DNA of 64,000 nucleotides from Sphingomonas spermidinifaciens (GTDB taxonomy: Bacteria > Pseudomonadota > Alphaproteobacteria > Sphingomonadales > Sphingomonadaceae), in NCBI RefSeq assembly GCF_002351485.1, contig NZ_NWMW01000001.1, forward strand, positions 1,426,001-1,490,000, written 5' to 3'. Positions 8,598 to 17,517 of the stretch are shown piece after piece. A program made the position numbers and the translations under genes. Each line of letters starts with the position of its first letter. Position 1 is the first letter of the stretch. The notes below the pieces were generated by a model, which was given only the letters and a program-made list of their open reading frames with translations, did not search any database and had not been told where the DNA came from.

Positions 8598-10237
8598 TTC
8601 GTGTCCGTCGTGGCCGGCGCGATGCCGAAGGTTTCGAGCAGTCGCCCGGTGCGGGCGAGCAGCGTGTAGCGCGCGATGTCGAGCTCGGTCACGGTCTCGA
8701 TATAGCGGGTGGCAACGTTGAAATAGTTGGTCTCGGCCGACAGCACGTCGAACAAGGTCCCGCGCGCGACGCGGAAGCGTTCGACCAGCACGTCGCGCGA
8801 CTGGCGCGTGGCGAGGTAGTTCGCCTCGATCGCGCTCGCCGAATCCCGAAGCGCGCCGAGGTCCGACCAGGCGACCGCGGCATCGCGCGCTGCCTCCAGC
8901 TTGGTGCGCTCGAGCGCCGCTTCCGCCCCGCGGGCGCGCGCGGCGTACTGGTCGATGCGCTGGTCGGCGCCGCCGAGGATGCGGTGGGTGACGGTGACGC
9001 TGCCGCGCACGTCATAGTCGCCGGCATTCTCGAACACGCCGTAGCGGCCTGTATCGACGCCAAGCGCGACACCGGGTAGCGCATCGGCCTTCGCGGCCTT
9101 CAGGTCGTAGCGCGCCGCCTCTGCCTGACGCCGCGCGGCGACGACCGGCGGCGTGTTGGCCGAATCGGCCTCGGCGCGCTCACGCGAGATGTTGGTGTTC
9201 TCCGCCGTCGGCGCGCGGCCGAGCGCGGCGGGCGCGGGCGATCCCGTCACCTGCTGGAACTGTGCTTCGGCTTGGGCAAGGTTGCGGCGGAAGCCGGCGA
9301 GCTGCGTCTGCGCGGCGGCGATGTAGCTTTCGACCTGCGCCTTGTCGCCGGGGGCCGACACGCCCTGGCGGATGCGGTCGTCGATCGCGGCGCGCAGGTC
9401 GGTCTGGTTGGCGAGGAACGCCTCCGACAGACGGACGAGCGCGCGATAGCCATAGACCTGGTACCAGGCCTGGACCCCTTGCAGCGCCAGCCGGGTCGAC
9501 ACGTCGTCGATGCCCGCAGTTGCGGCGCGCAGCCGCTGGTTGCCAGCGCCGATGCGCGCCTTGGCGGTGCCGAAGTCGAAGACGGGCCACTGGACGCGCA
9601 GGATCTGGTCGGTGCGCTCGCGCGGGCGCGAGCGTTCGAGGACATTCTGCGGATCGTTGGAGAATTGCCGGGTGAGCACGTTGAAATAGCTCATCGACAT
9701 GTCGACGACGGGCAGCTCGAGCGTGCGCGCCTCGTTGCGGGAGGCGCGCGCCTCGTCGCGGCGGGCCTCCGCCTCCTCGACCGCGGGATGGCGATCGACC
9801 GCGGCCTGGATCGCGCGGTCGAAGGCGACGCGGTCGCCGGCATCGCGCGCGATCGCGAGGATGGGGTCGGCGCGCGGATCGAGGCGGAGCGGATCGGCGC
9901 TCGGTGCGGGCAGCACGTCGCCGCGGGCGCGCGCGCCCTCCTGAAAGCGCGGCTGGGGCTCGGCCACGTCGCCGCGGACGGGTTGCAGCGTGATCGGCGG
10001 CGTGCGCGACGTGGCGGGGGCGCTCGGCACAACAACCGGCTGGGCGATCGTCGGTGGCGGGGGCAATGTTCGCGGCGCGGGCGCCGTCGGCGTCGCGCCA
10101 CCCTGCGGATTGACGACCAGCGGCGACCCGCCTGCCGGGGGCAGCGCGACCTGGCCGGCAGCGGCACTGCCAGTCGCAAGCTCGGCTCCGACAATCAGGA
10201 ACAGGGTCAGCCGTGGCGGCACAAGACGCAAGATCAA
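8594..10237 (-). CDS. TolC family outer membrane protein
   Basis: The start is placed at TTG 10237 because GGGAG lies just upstream and the protein then opens with a signal peptide (RLVPPRLTLFLIVGAELATG); the longer upstream reading is Arg-rich with no signal. A Pro-rich linker of about 100 residues precedes the two TolC repeats (RDAGDRVAFDRAIQAAVDRHP and the second helix-hairpin with AARRQAEAARYDLKAAKADALPG). The C-terminus ends in the family pattern EYRYTLLARTGRLLE-like (IARYTLLARTGRLLETFGIAP). It supplies the outer-membrane channel for the type I system. It is the first gene of the three-gene operon; the promoter should lie in 10238-10501, where no motif was recognised. Confidence 0.9.
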   Translation of the reverse strand: MILRLVPPRLTLFLIVGAELATGSAAAGQVALPPAGGSPLVVNPQGGATPTAPAPRTLPPPPTIAQPVVVPSAPATSRTPPITLQPVRGDVAEPQPRFQEGARARGDVLPAPSADPLRLDPRADPILAIARDAGDRVAFDRAIQAAVDRHPAVEEAEARRDEARASRNEARTLELPVVDMSMSYFNVLTRQFSNDPQNVLERSRPRERTDQILRVQWPVFDFGTAKARIGAGNQRLRAATAGIDDVSTRLALQGVQAWYQVYGYRALVRLSEAFLANQTDLRAAIDDRIRQGVSAPGDKAQVESYIAAAQTQLAGFRRNLAQAEAQFQQVTGSPAPAALGRAPTAENTNISRERAEADSANTPPVVAARRQAEAARYDLKAAKADALPGVALGVDTGRYGVFENAGDYDVRGSVTVTHRILGGADQRIDQYAARARGAEAALERTKLEAARDAAVAWSDLGALRDSASAIEANYLATRQSRDVLVERFRVARGTLFDVLSAETNYFNVATRYIETVTELDIARYTLLARTGRLLETFGIAPATTDTK

Positions 10238-10501
10238 CGCTCCCTCACGGGAACCCGCATGTCCGGCCGCACCGCCGCGTCGGCGGCGACCCTCGGGCGA
10301 AGTCCCCCGCCGCATCGCTGCGGCGCCCTTGTCGATTGGCCGGACCTCGCCCCGTGGCCCGGCGCCCCTCGGTGGATTAACGGCCGGAAAATGGAGTGTA
10401 AAGCGCGAGCGGCGGGGTGCCGCGACGCCCGCCGCAGCATCTTCGTTCGACCCGCCGCAACCGATGCACGGCTACTCGAACGACGGATGTCGCGATGTGA
10501 C

Positions 10502-12511
10502 TTACTCGAATTCTAGGATCGCGGCGTCGACCGCCAGGCTGTCGCCTGGCTGGTGATTGACTCTGGCCACCGTGCCAGCGCGCTCGGCGCGGAGAATGTT
10601 TTCCATTTTCATCGCCTCCACCACGGCGAGCGGCTGCCCCGCCTCGACCCGGTCGCCCGCGTCGACCTCGAGCCGCGTGAGCAGGCCGGGCATCGGGCAG
10701 AGCAGGAATTTGGAAGTGTCGGGCGGCAGCTTCTCGATCATGTGCGCTGCCAGCGGGGCGATGTGCGCGGGCAGCACGCGGACATTGTGCGCCGCGCCGC
10801 GCGTCGTGAGCCGCCACCCCCCGCGCGTGGGGACGACCTGTACCGACAAGGGCTCGCCATCGATAGTCGCGGTGACGAGCCGCGCGCCGGGGCGAAAGTC
10901 GTGCTCGATCACCATCGGCGCGCCATCGACGGTCAAGCCCGCGGCCAGATCGACAGCGAAATCGTCGCTGCCAATCCGCACGGTCCACCGCCGGGGCGTG
11001 GTCAGCGCTTCGCCCAGCTGGCCGCCGATCGCCCGCGCGCGCGCGGCGGTCCGCTCGGCGATCAGGGCGGCGAGGCCCGCCAGCTTGCGCTGCAACCCCG
11101 CATCGGCCGGCGCGCCGCCGAACCCCTCGGGATATTCCTCCGCGATGAAGCCCGTCGTCAGCGCGCCCGAGCGGAAGCGCGTGTGCTGCATCAGCGCGGA
11201 GAGGAAATCGACATTGTTGCCCACCCCCTCGACCACGAAGCGGTCGAGTGCCGCGACCTGAAGGTCCGCCGCTTCGTCGCGGGTCGGCGCCCAAGTGACG
11301 AGCTTGGCGATCATGGGGTCGTAGAACATGCTGACCTCGCCCCCCTCGGCGACGCCATCGTCGACACGGGTGTAGCCGGCCACGGGCGTCTCGCCATAGG
11401 GCGTCTCCTCCGCCGTGGGCGGGGCATAGCGGACGAGCCGGCCGGTCGACGGCAGGAAGCCGCGATACGGGTCCTCGGCATAGACGCGGTTCTCGATCGC
11501 CCAGCCATTGAGCTTCACGCCTTCCTGATCGAACGCGAGGCGCTCGCCGGCGGCGACGCGGATCATCTGCTCGACCAGATCGAGGCCGGTGATCGCCTCC
11601 GTCACCGGATGTTCGACCTGGAGCCGGGTGTTCATTTCAAGGAAGTAGAAGCCGTCGCCGGTCGTGTCGGCGCCCGACACGATCAGCTCGACAGTACCGG
11701 CGCTGTAGTACCCCACCGCGCGGGCCAGCGCGACCGCCTGCTCGCCCATCTTCCGGCGCATCGCGGGGGTGACGAAGGGCGACGGCGCTTCCTCGACCAC
11801 CTTCTGGTGGCGGCGCTGGATCGAGCATTCGCGCTCGCCCAGATAGACGATGTTGCCGTGCTGGTCGCCCAGCACCTGGATCTCGATATGGCGCGGCTGC
11901 TCGATGAACTTCTCGATGAACACGCGGTCGTCGCCGAAGCTCGCCAGCCCCTCGCGCTTGGTCGCCTCGAACCCCTCGCGCACGTCCTGTTCGGAGTAAG
12001 CGAGCCGCATCCCCTTGCCGCCGCCGCCGGCCGAGGCCTTCATCATCACCGGATAGCCGATGTCGGACGCGATCCGCACCGCCTCGTCGGTGTCGGCGAT
12101 CTCGCCGAGGAAGCCAGGAACGACGTTGACGCCCGCCGCCTTGGCGAGCTTCTTCGATTCGATCTTGTCCCCCATCGCCGCGATGGCACCCGGCGGCGGG
12201 CCGACAAAGGCGATGCCCGCCTCGGCACACGCCTTGGCGAAGCTCTCCCGCTCGGACAGGAAGCCGTATCCCGGGTGGATGCAGTCGGCGCCGGTTTCCT
12301 TGGCGGCGAGCAGGATCAGCTCGGCCTTGAGATAGCTCTCCGCCGCCGGCGCCGGGCCGAGGCGTACCGCCTCGTCTGCCATCAGCACGTGCGGGCTGCG
12401 CGCATCGGCATCCGAATAGACCGCGACGGTCTTCAGCCCCATGCGTTTCGCCGTGCGGAACACCCGGCACGCGATTTCGCCGCGATTGGCGACGAGGATC
12501 TTGTTGAACAT
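10502..12511 (-). CDS. pccA: Propionyl-CoA carboxylase alpha subunit (biotin carboxylase plus biotin carrier)
   Basis: The start is at ATG 12511 ([20 protein letters not shown]). The 669-residue product has a biotin carboxylase domain (residues 1-450) with ATP-grasp loop KASAGGGGKGM, ERECSIQRRHQK and [15 protein letters not shown] PccA-type BT linker domain follows, then a C-terminal biotinyl domain with the biotin-accepting Lys in EAMKMEN. The C-terminal carrier separates it from the stand-alone accC at 31.5 kb. With PccB it carboxylates propionyl-CoA to methylmalonyl-CoA. It is the last gene of the propionate operon, coupled to the small membrane gene upstream (TGATG overlap). Confidence 0.93.
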   Translation of the reverse strand: MFNKILVANRGEIACRVFRTAKRMGLKTVAVYSDADARSPHVLMADEAVRLGPAPAAESYLKAELILLAAKETGADCIHPGYGFLSERESFAKACAEAGIAFVGPPPGAIAAMGDKIESKKLAKAAGVNVVPGFLGEIADTDEAVRIASDIGYPVMMKASAGGGGKGMRLAYSEQDVREGFEATKREGLASFGDDRVFIEKFIEQPRHIEIQVLGDQHGNIVYLGERECSIQRRHQKVVEEAPSPFVTPAMRRKMGEQAVALARAVGYYSAGTVELIVSGADTTGDGFYFLEMNTRLQVEHPVTEAITGLDLVEQMIRVAAGERLAFDQEGVKLNGWAIENRVYAEDPYRGFLPSTGRLVRYAPPTAEETPYGETPVAGYTRVDDGVAEGGEVSMFYDPMIAKLVTWAPTRDEAADLQVAALDRFVVEGVGNNVDFLSALMQHTRFRSGALTTGFIAEEYPEGFGGAPADAGLQRKLAGLAALIAERTAARARAIGGQLGEALTTPRRWTVRIGSDDFAVDLAAGLTVDGAPMVIEHDFRPGARLVTATIDGEPLSVQVVPTRGGWRLTTRGAAHNVRVLPAHIAPLAAHMIEKLPPDTSKFLLCPMPGLLTRLEVDAGDRVEAGQPLAVVEAMKMENILRAERAGTVARVNHQPGDSLAVDAAILEFE

Positions 12512-12747
12512 CAGCGCCCCTTGGTCATGCGGCGAAATAGGAAGGTCAGCAGCGTGAACGCGACTGCGCTCGCAGCAAGAACGCCGATCGGTCCGATCAA
12601 AAGCAGGCGGCCGAACATCGATGGCCCTTCGAGATCGCAGCGCTCGTCCGGCGCGAGACCGCAAGGTGCGCCGATCGCGATTATGGCGATGATCGCAGTC
12701 GCGACCCAATATGCGACCATGGTGCCGACGATAGCCGCCTTCTTCAC
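12511..12747 (-). CDS. Small two-helix membrane protein between bioB and pccA
   Basis: This 78-residue ORF starts at GTG 12747, inside the bioB stop (GTGA), and ends on the first base of the pccA ATG (TGATG). Two membrane helices are visible: [23 protein letters not shown] and [24 protein letters not shown]. They are separated by a short loop with two Cys ([16 protein letters not shown]), and a basic tail (FRRMTKGR) follows. An internal ATG at 12720 is an alternative start. No family was recognised. Its tight overlap with both neighbours supports expression as part of the propionate operon, but its role is unknown. Confidence 0.6.
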   Translation of the reverse strand: MKKAAIVGTMVAYWVATAIIAIIAIGAPCGLAPDERCDLEGPSMFGRLLLIGPIGVLAASAVAFTLLTFLFRRMTKGR

Positions 12748-13844
12748 GTGGCGGTCCCCACCACCTCGTCACCCCGGACTTGATCCGGGGTCCCGCTTTC
12801 TTCTTCGCGGGCAAGGCAGCGGGACCCCGGGTCAAGCCCGGGGTGACGGGGTTGTTCGGCGGCCATCGCCGTCAACCCCAGCTTCGCGAACAGTGCGCCG
12901 TCCGCATCGTCGCCCGCATTGCCCGTCGTCAGCAGCTTGTCGCCGGTGAAGATCGAGTTCGCCCCGGCGAGGAAACACAGCGCCTGCGTCGCCTCGCTCA
13001 TGCTCTCGCGGCCGGCGGACAGGCGTACCATGCTCGTCGGCATGGTGATGCGCGCGACCGCGACGGTGCGGACGAACTCGATATCGTCGATCTTCGCCAT
13101 CGGCGTGTCGGCGAGCATGTCGCCGAGCGGCGTGCCCTTGACCGGCACCAGCGCGTTGACCGGCACGCTCTCCGGCGGCGTGGGCAGATTGGCGAGCGCG
13201 TGGATGAAGCCCACCCGGTCGCTCCGCGCCTCGCCCAGCCCGACGATCCCGCCCGAACAGACGTTGATCCCCGCCGCGCGCACCGACTCCAGCGTGTCGA
13301 GCCGATCCTCGAACGTCCGGGTCGTGATGACCTTCGCATAATGCTCGGGCGAGGTGTCGATATTGTGGTTGTAGTAATCGAGCCCCGCCTCGGCGAGCTG
13401 ACCCGCCTGCGCGGGCGTCAGCATGCCGAGCGTCATGCAGGTTTCCATGCCCATCTGGCGCACGCCCTTCACCATCTCGACGATGGCGGGCATGTCGCGG
13501 TCCTTGGGGTTGCGCCAGGCAGCCCCCATGCAGAAGCGGGTGGAGCCGTTGTCCTTGGCCTCGGCCGCCGCCTGCATCACCGCGCGCACGTCCATCAGCT
13601 TGGTGGCCTTCAGCCCCGTCTCCGCCCCCGCGGCCTGGTTGCAATAGCCGCAATCCTCGGGACAGCCGCCGGTCTTGATCGACAGAAGCGTCGAGCGCTG
13701 GACCTGATTGGCCGGGTGGTTCGCGCGGTGCACCTCGGCGGCGCGGAACACGAGTTCGGTGAAGGGCAGGTCGTAAAGCTCGGCGATCGCCTCGCGCGAC
13801 CAGCGCTCGGCGGTCGTCGTTTCGATCGGGGTCATGTCGTTCAC
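12744..13844 (-). CDS. bioB: Biotin synthase
   Basis: This is a radical-SAM enzyme inserting sulfur into dethiobiotin. It has the CxxxCxxC cluster motif (Cys61, 65, 68 in CPEDCGYC), [20 protein letters not shown] and SAGRESM, plus the [2Fe-2S] region with [12 protein letters not shown]. It starts at GTG 13844, overlapping the mutase stop, or at ATG 13835. Normal BioB homology ends around [10 protein letters not shown]. The last about 35 residues (with GLDPGSR and a mirrored [10 protein letters not shown]) are encoded by a palindromic repeat at 12767-12848, so the tail is probably a repeat insertion, not a domain. Its place in the operon fits a need for biotin on PccA. Confidence 0.93.
   Translation of the reverse strand: MNDMTPIETTTAERWSREAIAELYDLPFTELVFRAAEVHRANHPANQVQRSTLLSIKTGGCPEDCGYCNQAAGAETGLKATKLMDVRAVMQAAAEAKDNGSTRFCMGAAWRNPKDRDMPAIVEMVKGVRQMGMETCMTLGMLTPAQAGQLAEAGLDYYNHNIDTSPEHYAKVITTRTFEDRLDTLESVRAAGINVCSGGIVGLGEARSDRVGFIHALANLPTPPESVPVNALVPVKGTPLGDMLADTPMAKIDDIEFVRTVAVARITMPTSMVRLSAGRESMSEATQALCFLAGANSIFTGDKLLTTGNAGDDADGALFAKLGLTAMAAEQPRHPGLDPGSRCLAREEESGTPDQVRGDEVVGTAT
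12767..12848. repeat. Palindromic repeat element inside the 3' end of bioB
   Basis: Left arm CGTCACCCCGGACTTGATCC (12767-12786, continuing GGGGTCCCGCT) and right arm AGCGGGACCCCGGGTCAAGC (12818-12837, continuing to GTGACG at 12848) are imperfect reverse complements separated by about 20 bases. This is a REP/BIME-like element of the kind found in many copies in sphingomonad and other alphaproteobacterial genomes. A degenerate copy lies at 27218-27276 and a half copy at 60818-60848. It is read through by the bioB frame. Confidence 0.8.
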
Positions 13845-15982
13845 TCGGCCGTCTCCGTCTCGGGCGCCATGTTGTGGCCGAGGAGGCGCAGCACCTCCTC
13901 CGCCGCGGTGATGAGGTTGGTGCCGGGGCCGAAGATCGCCTGCACCCCGGCATCGCGCAGGAACTGATAGTCCTGCGCGGGGATCACGCCGCCCGCGATC
14001 ACCTTGATATCCGAGCGGCCGGCGTCGCGCAGATGGCCGATCAGCTCGGGGATCAGCGTCTTGTGTCCGGCAGCCAGGCTGGAGGCGCCGACCACGTCGA
14101 CGTCCTTCTCGATCGCGAGACGTGCGGCTTCTTCGGGCGTCTGGAACAACGGACCGGGCACCACGTCGAAGCCGAGGTCCCCGAACATGCTCGAGACGAG
14201 ATTGGCGCCGCGGTCGTGGCCGTCCTGCCCCATCTTGGCGACGAACATGCGCGGGCGGCGGCCCATCCGCCGCTCGGTCGCGGCGACCCCGTCGGTCAGG
14301 CGCGTCCAGCGCGCATCGCCCTCATAAGCGCCGCCATAGATGCCGGCGACCGGCGTCGGCTGCGTGCCGTAGCGGCCGAACACCGCCTCCATCGACGCCG
14401 AAATCTCGCCCAGCGTCGCGCGGGCACGGGCGCATTCGACCGCGAGCGCGAGCAGGTTGGCGCTGCCCGCCGCCCCCTCGCGCAGCGCAGTGAGCGCCGC
14501 CTGACACGCCGCTTCGTCGCGGGTTTGGCGGACGCGAGTGATGCGCGCGATCTGGCTCTGTCGGACCGCCTGGTTGTCGATGTCGAGGATCTCGACCGGA
14601 TCCTCGTCCTTCAGCCGGTACTTGTTGACGCCGACGATCACGTCCTCGCCGCGGTCGACGCGCGCGGCGCGGGCGGCGGAGGCTTCCTCGATCATCGCCT
14701 TGGGCCAGCCGGCGGCGACCGCCTGTGCCATCCCGCCCTCGCCCTCGACGCGCTCGATAATCTCCCACGCGCGATCGACGAGGTCCTTGGTCAGCGCCTC
14801 GATATAATAGCTGCCGCCGAGCGGATCGACCACCCTGGTGATACCCGTTTCCTCGGCCAGCACGATCTGCGTGTTGCGCGCGATCCGGGCGGAGAAGTCG
14901 GTGGGGAGCGCGATCGCCTCGTCGAGGGCGTTGGTGTGGAGGCTCTGCGTGCCGCCCAGCACCGCCGCCATCGCCTCGACCGTGGTGCGGATGACGTTGT
15001 TGTAGGGGTCCTGCTCCTGCAGGCTCACGCCGCTGGTCTGGCAATGGGTGCGCAGCATCTTCGACCGCTCGTCCTTCGCGCCCAATTCGGTCATCACCCG
15101 ATGCCAGAGCGTGCGCGCGGCGCGGAGCTTCGCGACCTCCATGAAGAAGTTCATGCCGATCGCGAAGAAGAAGGACAGCCGCCCGGCGAACCGGTCGATG
15201 TCGAGGCCGGCGGCGATGCCCGCCTTCACATATTCGCGCCCGTCGGCGATGGTGAAGGCAAGTTCCTGCACCTGCGTCGCGCCGGCTTCCTGCATGTGAT
15301 AGCCGGAGATGCTGATGCTGTTGAACTTGGGCATATGCTCGGACGTGTAGGCGAAGATGTCCGAGATGATCCGCATGCTGGGCGCGGGCGGGTAGATGTA
15401 CGTGTTGCGGACCATGAACTCCTTCAGAATGTCGTTCTGGATGGTCCCGTCGAGCTGGGCCTGCGACACGCCCTGTTCCTCGCCCGCGACGATGAAGAAG
15501 GCGAGGATCGGAATCACCGCGCCGTTCATCGTCATCGATACCGACATCTGGTCGAGCGGAATGCCGTCGAACAGGATCTTCATGTCCTCGACGCTGTCGA
15601 TCGCGACGCCTGCCTTGCCGACATCACCGACGACGCGCGGATGGTCGCTGTCATAGCCGCGATGCGTGGCAAGGTCGAAGGCGACGCTCAGCCCCTTCTG
15701 CCCGGCCGCCAGGTTGCGGCGATAGAAGGCGTTCGATTCCTCGGCGGTCGAAAAGCCCGCATATTGCCGGATCGTCCAGGGGCGGCCGGCATACATCGAC
15801 GCGCGCACGCCGCGCGTGAACGGCGCGAAGCCGGGCAGGCCGGGATCCCAGCCTTGATTGTCCTCGGCCGTATAGAGCGGCTTGACCGCGATCCCTTCGG
15901 GCGTTTGCCAGGTAAGGTCGCGGCCCTTCACCTCCTTGTCGGCAAGCGCCTGCCAGTCGGCGGGGGTGGGTTTGTCGGTCAT
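13841..15982 (-). CDS. scpA: Methylmalonyl-CoA mutase, large-type single-chain
   Basis: This is a 713-residue adenosylcobalamin enzyme converting methylmalonyl-CoA to succinyl-CoA. The N-terminal TIM-barrel substrate domain includes [20 protein letters not shown], the active-site region [20 protein letters not shown], and [20 protein letters not shown]. The C-terminal B12 domain has the DxHxxG cofactor motif in [13 protein letters not shown] and GGVIPAQDY. Length and layout match homodimeric E. coli ScpA/human MUT; no small subunit gene is nearby. The stop overlaps the bioB GTG. A repeat element, not a promoter, fills the 124 bases to the upstream hydratase gene. Confidence 0.95.
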   Translation of the reverse strand: MTDKPTPADWQALADKEVKGRDLTWQTPEGIAVKPLYTAEDNQGWDPGLPGFAPFTRGVRASMYAGRPWTIRQYAGFSTAEESNAFYRRNLAAGQKGLSVAFDLATHRGYDSDHPRVVGDVGKAGVAIDSVEDMKILFDGIPLDQMSVSMTMNGAVIPILAFFIVAGEEQGVSQAQLDGTIQNDILKEFMVRNTYIYPPAPSMRIISDIFAYTSEHMPKFNSISISGYHMQEAGATQVQELAFTIADGREYVKAGIAAGLDIDRFAGRLSFFFAIGMNFFMEVAKLRAARTLWHRVMTELGAKDERSKMLRTHCQTSGVSLQEQDPYNNVIRTTVEAMAAVLGGTQSLHTNALDEAIALPTDFSARIARNTQIVLAEETGITRVVDPLGGSYYIEALTKDLVDRAWEIIERVEGEGGMAQAVAAGWPKAMIEEASAARAARVDRGEDVIVGVNKYRLKDEDPVEILDIDNQAVRQSQIARITRVRQTRDEAACQAALTALREGAAGSANLLALAVECARARATLGEISASMEAVFGRYGTQPTPVAGIYGGAYEGDARWTRLTDGVAATERRMGRRPRMFVAKMGQDGHDRGANLVSSMFGDLGFDVVPGPLFQTPEEAARLAIEKDVDVVGASSLAAGHKTLIPELIGHLRDAGRSDIKVIAGGVIPAQDYQFLRDAGVQAIFGPGTNLITAAEEVLRLLGHNMAPETETAE

Positions 15983-16010
15983 TACAATTGCCTTGAACTA
16001 CTTCATTCGG

Positions 16011-16092
16011 CTCGAGCGAAGTCGAGAACCATTGCCGAGCGCAGGCGAGGCTTCCCGCTGGCGCTCAAGAAGGCGCCTCGACTTCGCTCGGG
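16011..16092. repeat. Palindromic intergenic repeat (GAGCGAAGTCGAG type)
   Basis: CTCGAGCGAAGTCGAG (16011-16026) and CTCGACTTCGCTCGGG (16077-16092) form an inverted repeat with 15 of 16 matches, between the hydratase and mutase genes. The 19-base left core TCGAGCGAAGTCGAGAACC (16012-16030) recurs exactly at 49972-49990, inside the 5' end of fliP. This is a second dispersed repeat family, distinct from the GLDPGSR-type element in bioB. Confidence 0.8.
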
Positions 16093-16106
16093 ACAAACGG
16101 TCGGGA

Positions 16107-16889
16107 TCATTGCCCGGAAAACACCGGCTTGCGCTTGCTGAGAAAGGCCATGCCGCCCTCCATCGAATCGCGGCTACCGCGCGCCTGCTGCTGCGCCCTC
16201 GCCTCTGCCAGCATCGCGGCGGCATAGTCGCTGGTCGCCGCATCGTGCAGCGCCCGGCGCATCAGGCCGAGCGCCACGGTCGGGCCCGCGGCCAGCCGCT
16301 CGGCTAGCGCAAAGGCTGCCTCCTCCAGTGCCTCGTCCGCGACGACCTTGTGGATCATGCCCCAGTCGAACGCCTTTTCGGCCAGCACCCGCTCGCCGAG
16401 CATCATCATCTCCGCGGCCCGTGCGCGCCCGATCAGCCGCTGGAGCATCCACGACGCGCCACCATCGGGGACGAGGCCGATATTGACGAACGCCTGGAGG
16501 AAATAGGCGGTGTCGCTCGCGACACAGAAATCGGCCGCGAGCGCGAGGCTGCACCCGATCCCCGCCGCTGGCCCGCGCACCGCGCTGACGACGGGAACCG
16601 TGAGTTCGGCGATGGCGAGCAGCGCCGGATTGTAATGCTCGTCGAGCGCCGCGAAGGTGGCAGCGCCGGGATCGTCGCTGCCGAGCGCGCCGCCCGCCAC
16701 ATCGGCGCCTGAGCAGAAGCCCCGCCCCGCCCCCGCGATCAGCACCGCGCGCGCGCCATCGAGGTCGCCGATCGCGGCGCGAAGCTCGTCGAACATCGCC
16801 GGCGGCGCGGCATTCAGGCGATCGGGCCGGTTGAGCGTCACGACGAGAACGTCGCCGCGTCGCTCGGCGAGGATGTGCTCATAGGCCAT
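16107..16889 (-). CDS. Enoyl-CoA hydratase/isomerase family protein
   Basis: This crotonase-fold protein starts at ATG 16889, which overlaps the epimerase stop (TGATG); a TTG at 16892 is the only longer option. Seen: oxyanion-hole region LIAGAGRGFCSGADVAGGALG, SAVRGPAAGIGCSLALAADFCVAS and a C-terminal AEARAQQQARGSRDSMEGGMAFLSKRKPVF. Conserved acidic residues are only partly present in the second catalytic loop (NIGLVPDGGASWMLQRLIG), so hydratase versus isomerase cannot be decided. Length 260 aa. Lying in the propionate operon, it may feed branched or odd-chain acyl-CoA breakdown. Confidence 0.88.
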   Translation of the reverse strand: MAYEHILAERRGDVLVVTLNRPDRLNAAPPAMFDELRAAIGDLDGARAVLIAGAGRGFCSGADVAGGALGSDDPGAATFAALDEHYNPALLAIAELTVPVVSAVRGPAAGIGCSLALAADFCVASDTAYFLQAFVNIGLVPDGGASWMLQRLIGRARAAEMMMLGERVLAEKAFDWGMIHKVVADEALEEAAFALAERLAAGPTVALGLMRRALHDAATSDYAAAMLAEARAQQQARGSRDSMEGGMAFLSKRKPVFSGQ

Positions 16890-17308
16890 CAATGCGCCTC
16901 CCTCGGCGTTTCCATGATCTCGGTCAGCACGCCGCCCATGTCGCGCGGGTGGACGAAGAAGATCGGCGTCCCGTGCGCGCCGATGCGGGGCTCACCGAGC
17001 ACGCGCGCGCCCTTCGCCTCAAACCACGCCTTCGCGGCATGGATGTCGGGCACCTCGTAGCAGAGGTGATGCTGGCCGCCCGCCGGGTTCTTGTCGAGGA
17101 ACGCGCGGATCGGCGAGGCGTCGCCCAAGGGCTCGATCAGCTCGACCTGCGTGTTGGGCGCGTCGACGAAACAGACGCGCACCCCCTGCGCCGGCAGGTC
17201 GAACGGCTCGCCGATCGCCGTCGCGCCCATCACGTCGCGGTAGAAGGCGACCGACGCTTCGATCGACGGCGTGGCGACGCCGACGTGGTTGAGGCGGCCG
17301 AGGATCAT
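16889..17308 (-). CDS. mce: Methylmalonyl-CoA epimerase
   Basis: This is a 139-residue VOC-fold protein: RLNHVGVATPSIEASVAFYR (metal His), VELIEPLGDASPI, GGQHHLCYEVPDI and a C-terminal FFVHPRDMGGVLTEIMETP with the metal-binding Glu of the family. It interconverts the S and R isomers of methylmalonyl-CoA between the carboxylase and the mutase. The ATG at 17308 overlaps the stop of the upstream small gene (ATGA). Length and all motifs fit the family. Confidence 0.93.
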   Translation of the reverse strand: MILGRLNHVGVATPSIEASVAFYRDVMGATAIGEPFDLPAQGVRVCFVDAPNTQVELIEPLGDASPIRAFLDKNPAGGQHHLCYEVPDIHAAKAWFEAKGARVLGEPRIGAHGTPIFFVHPRDMGGVLTEIMETPREAH

Positions 17309-17517
17309 CCCACGATCCGGGGCGATGTCGCCGCGCGCTGGGTCATTTCGATCATCGTCTCGATCCGGATCACGCGCTTGTCGAGCGCGAGCACATCGCC
17401 CGTCAGACGGCCGAGCGCGTCGCTCTGCTTCTCGCCCACTTTCTCAAGCTGGCGAACCTGTTCCTGGAGCAGCAGCAATTGCTTGATGCCCTTTACCGCG
17501 TCGCTGAGCGTGCTCAT
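17305..17517 (-). CDS. Small predicted coiled-coil protein, 70 aa
   Basis: The gene starts at ATG 17517, overlapping the upstream gene (ATGA), and ends overlapping the mce start (ATGA). The product is one long heptad-patterned helix (IKQLLLLQEQVRQLEKVGEK, then LTGDVLALDKRVIRIETMIE) with a short tail, suggesting an oligomerising coiled coil. No family was recognised. The overlaps on both sides indicate that it is translated with the propionate genes. It pairs with the next small gene (17514-17798). Confidence 0.65.
   Translation of the reverse strand: MSTLSDAVKGIKQLLLLQEQVRQLEKVGEKQSDALGRLTGDVLALDKRVIRIETMIEMTQRAATSPRIVG

Noticed and set aside
10553..12949. A 798-codon open frame opposite pccA
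   Set aside because: It is an antisense shadow of the carboxylase; no motif and no ribosome site.
13874..16141. A 755-codon open frame opposite the mutase gene
   Set aside because: It is the antisense shadow of a recognisable methylmalonyl-CoA mutase; the product is His/Asp/Arg-rich with no domain, typical of high-GC antisense frames.
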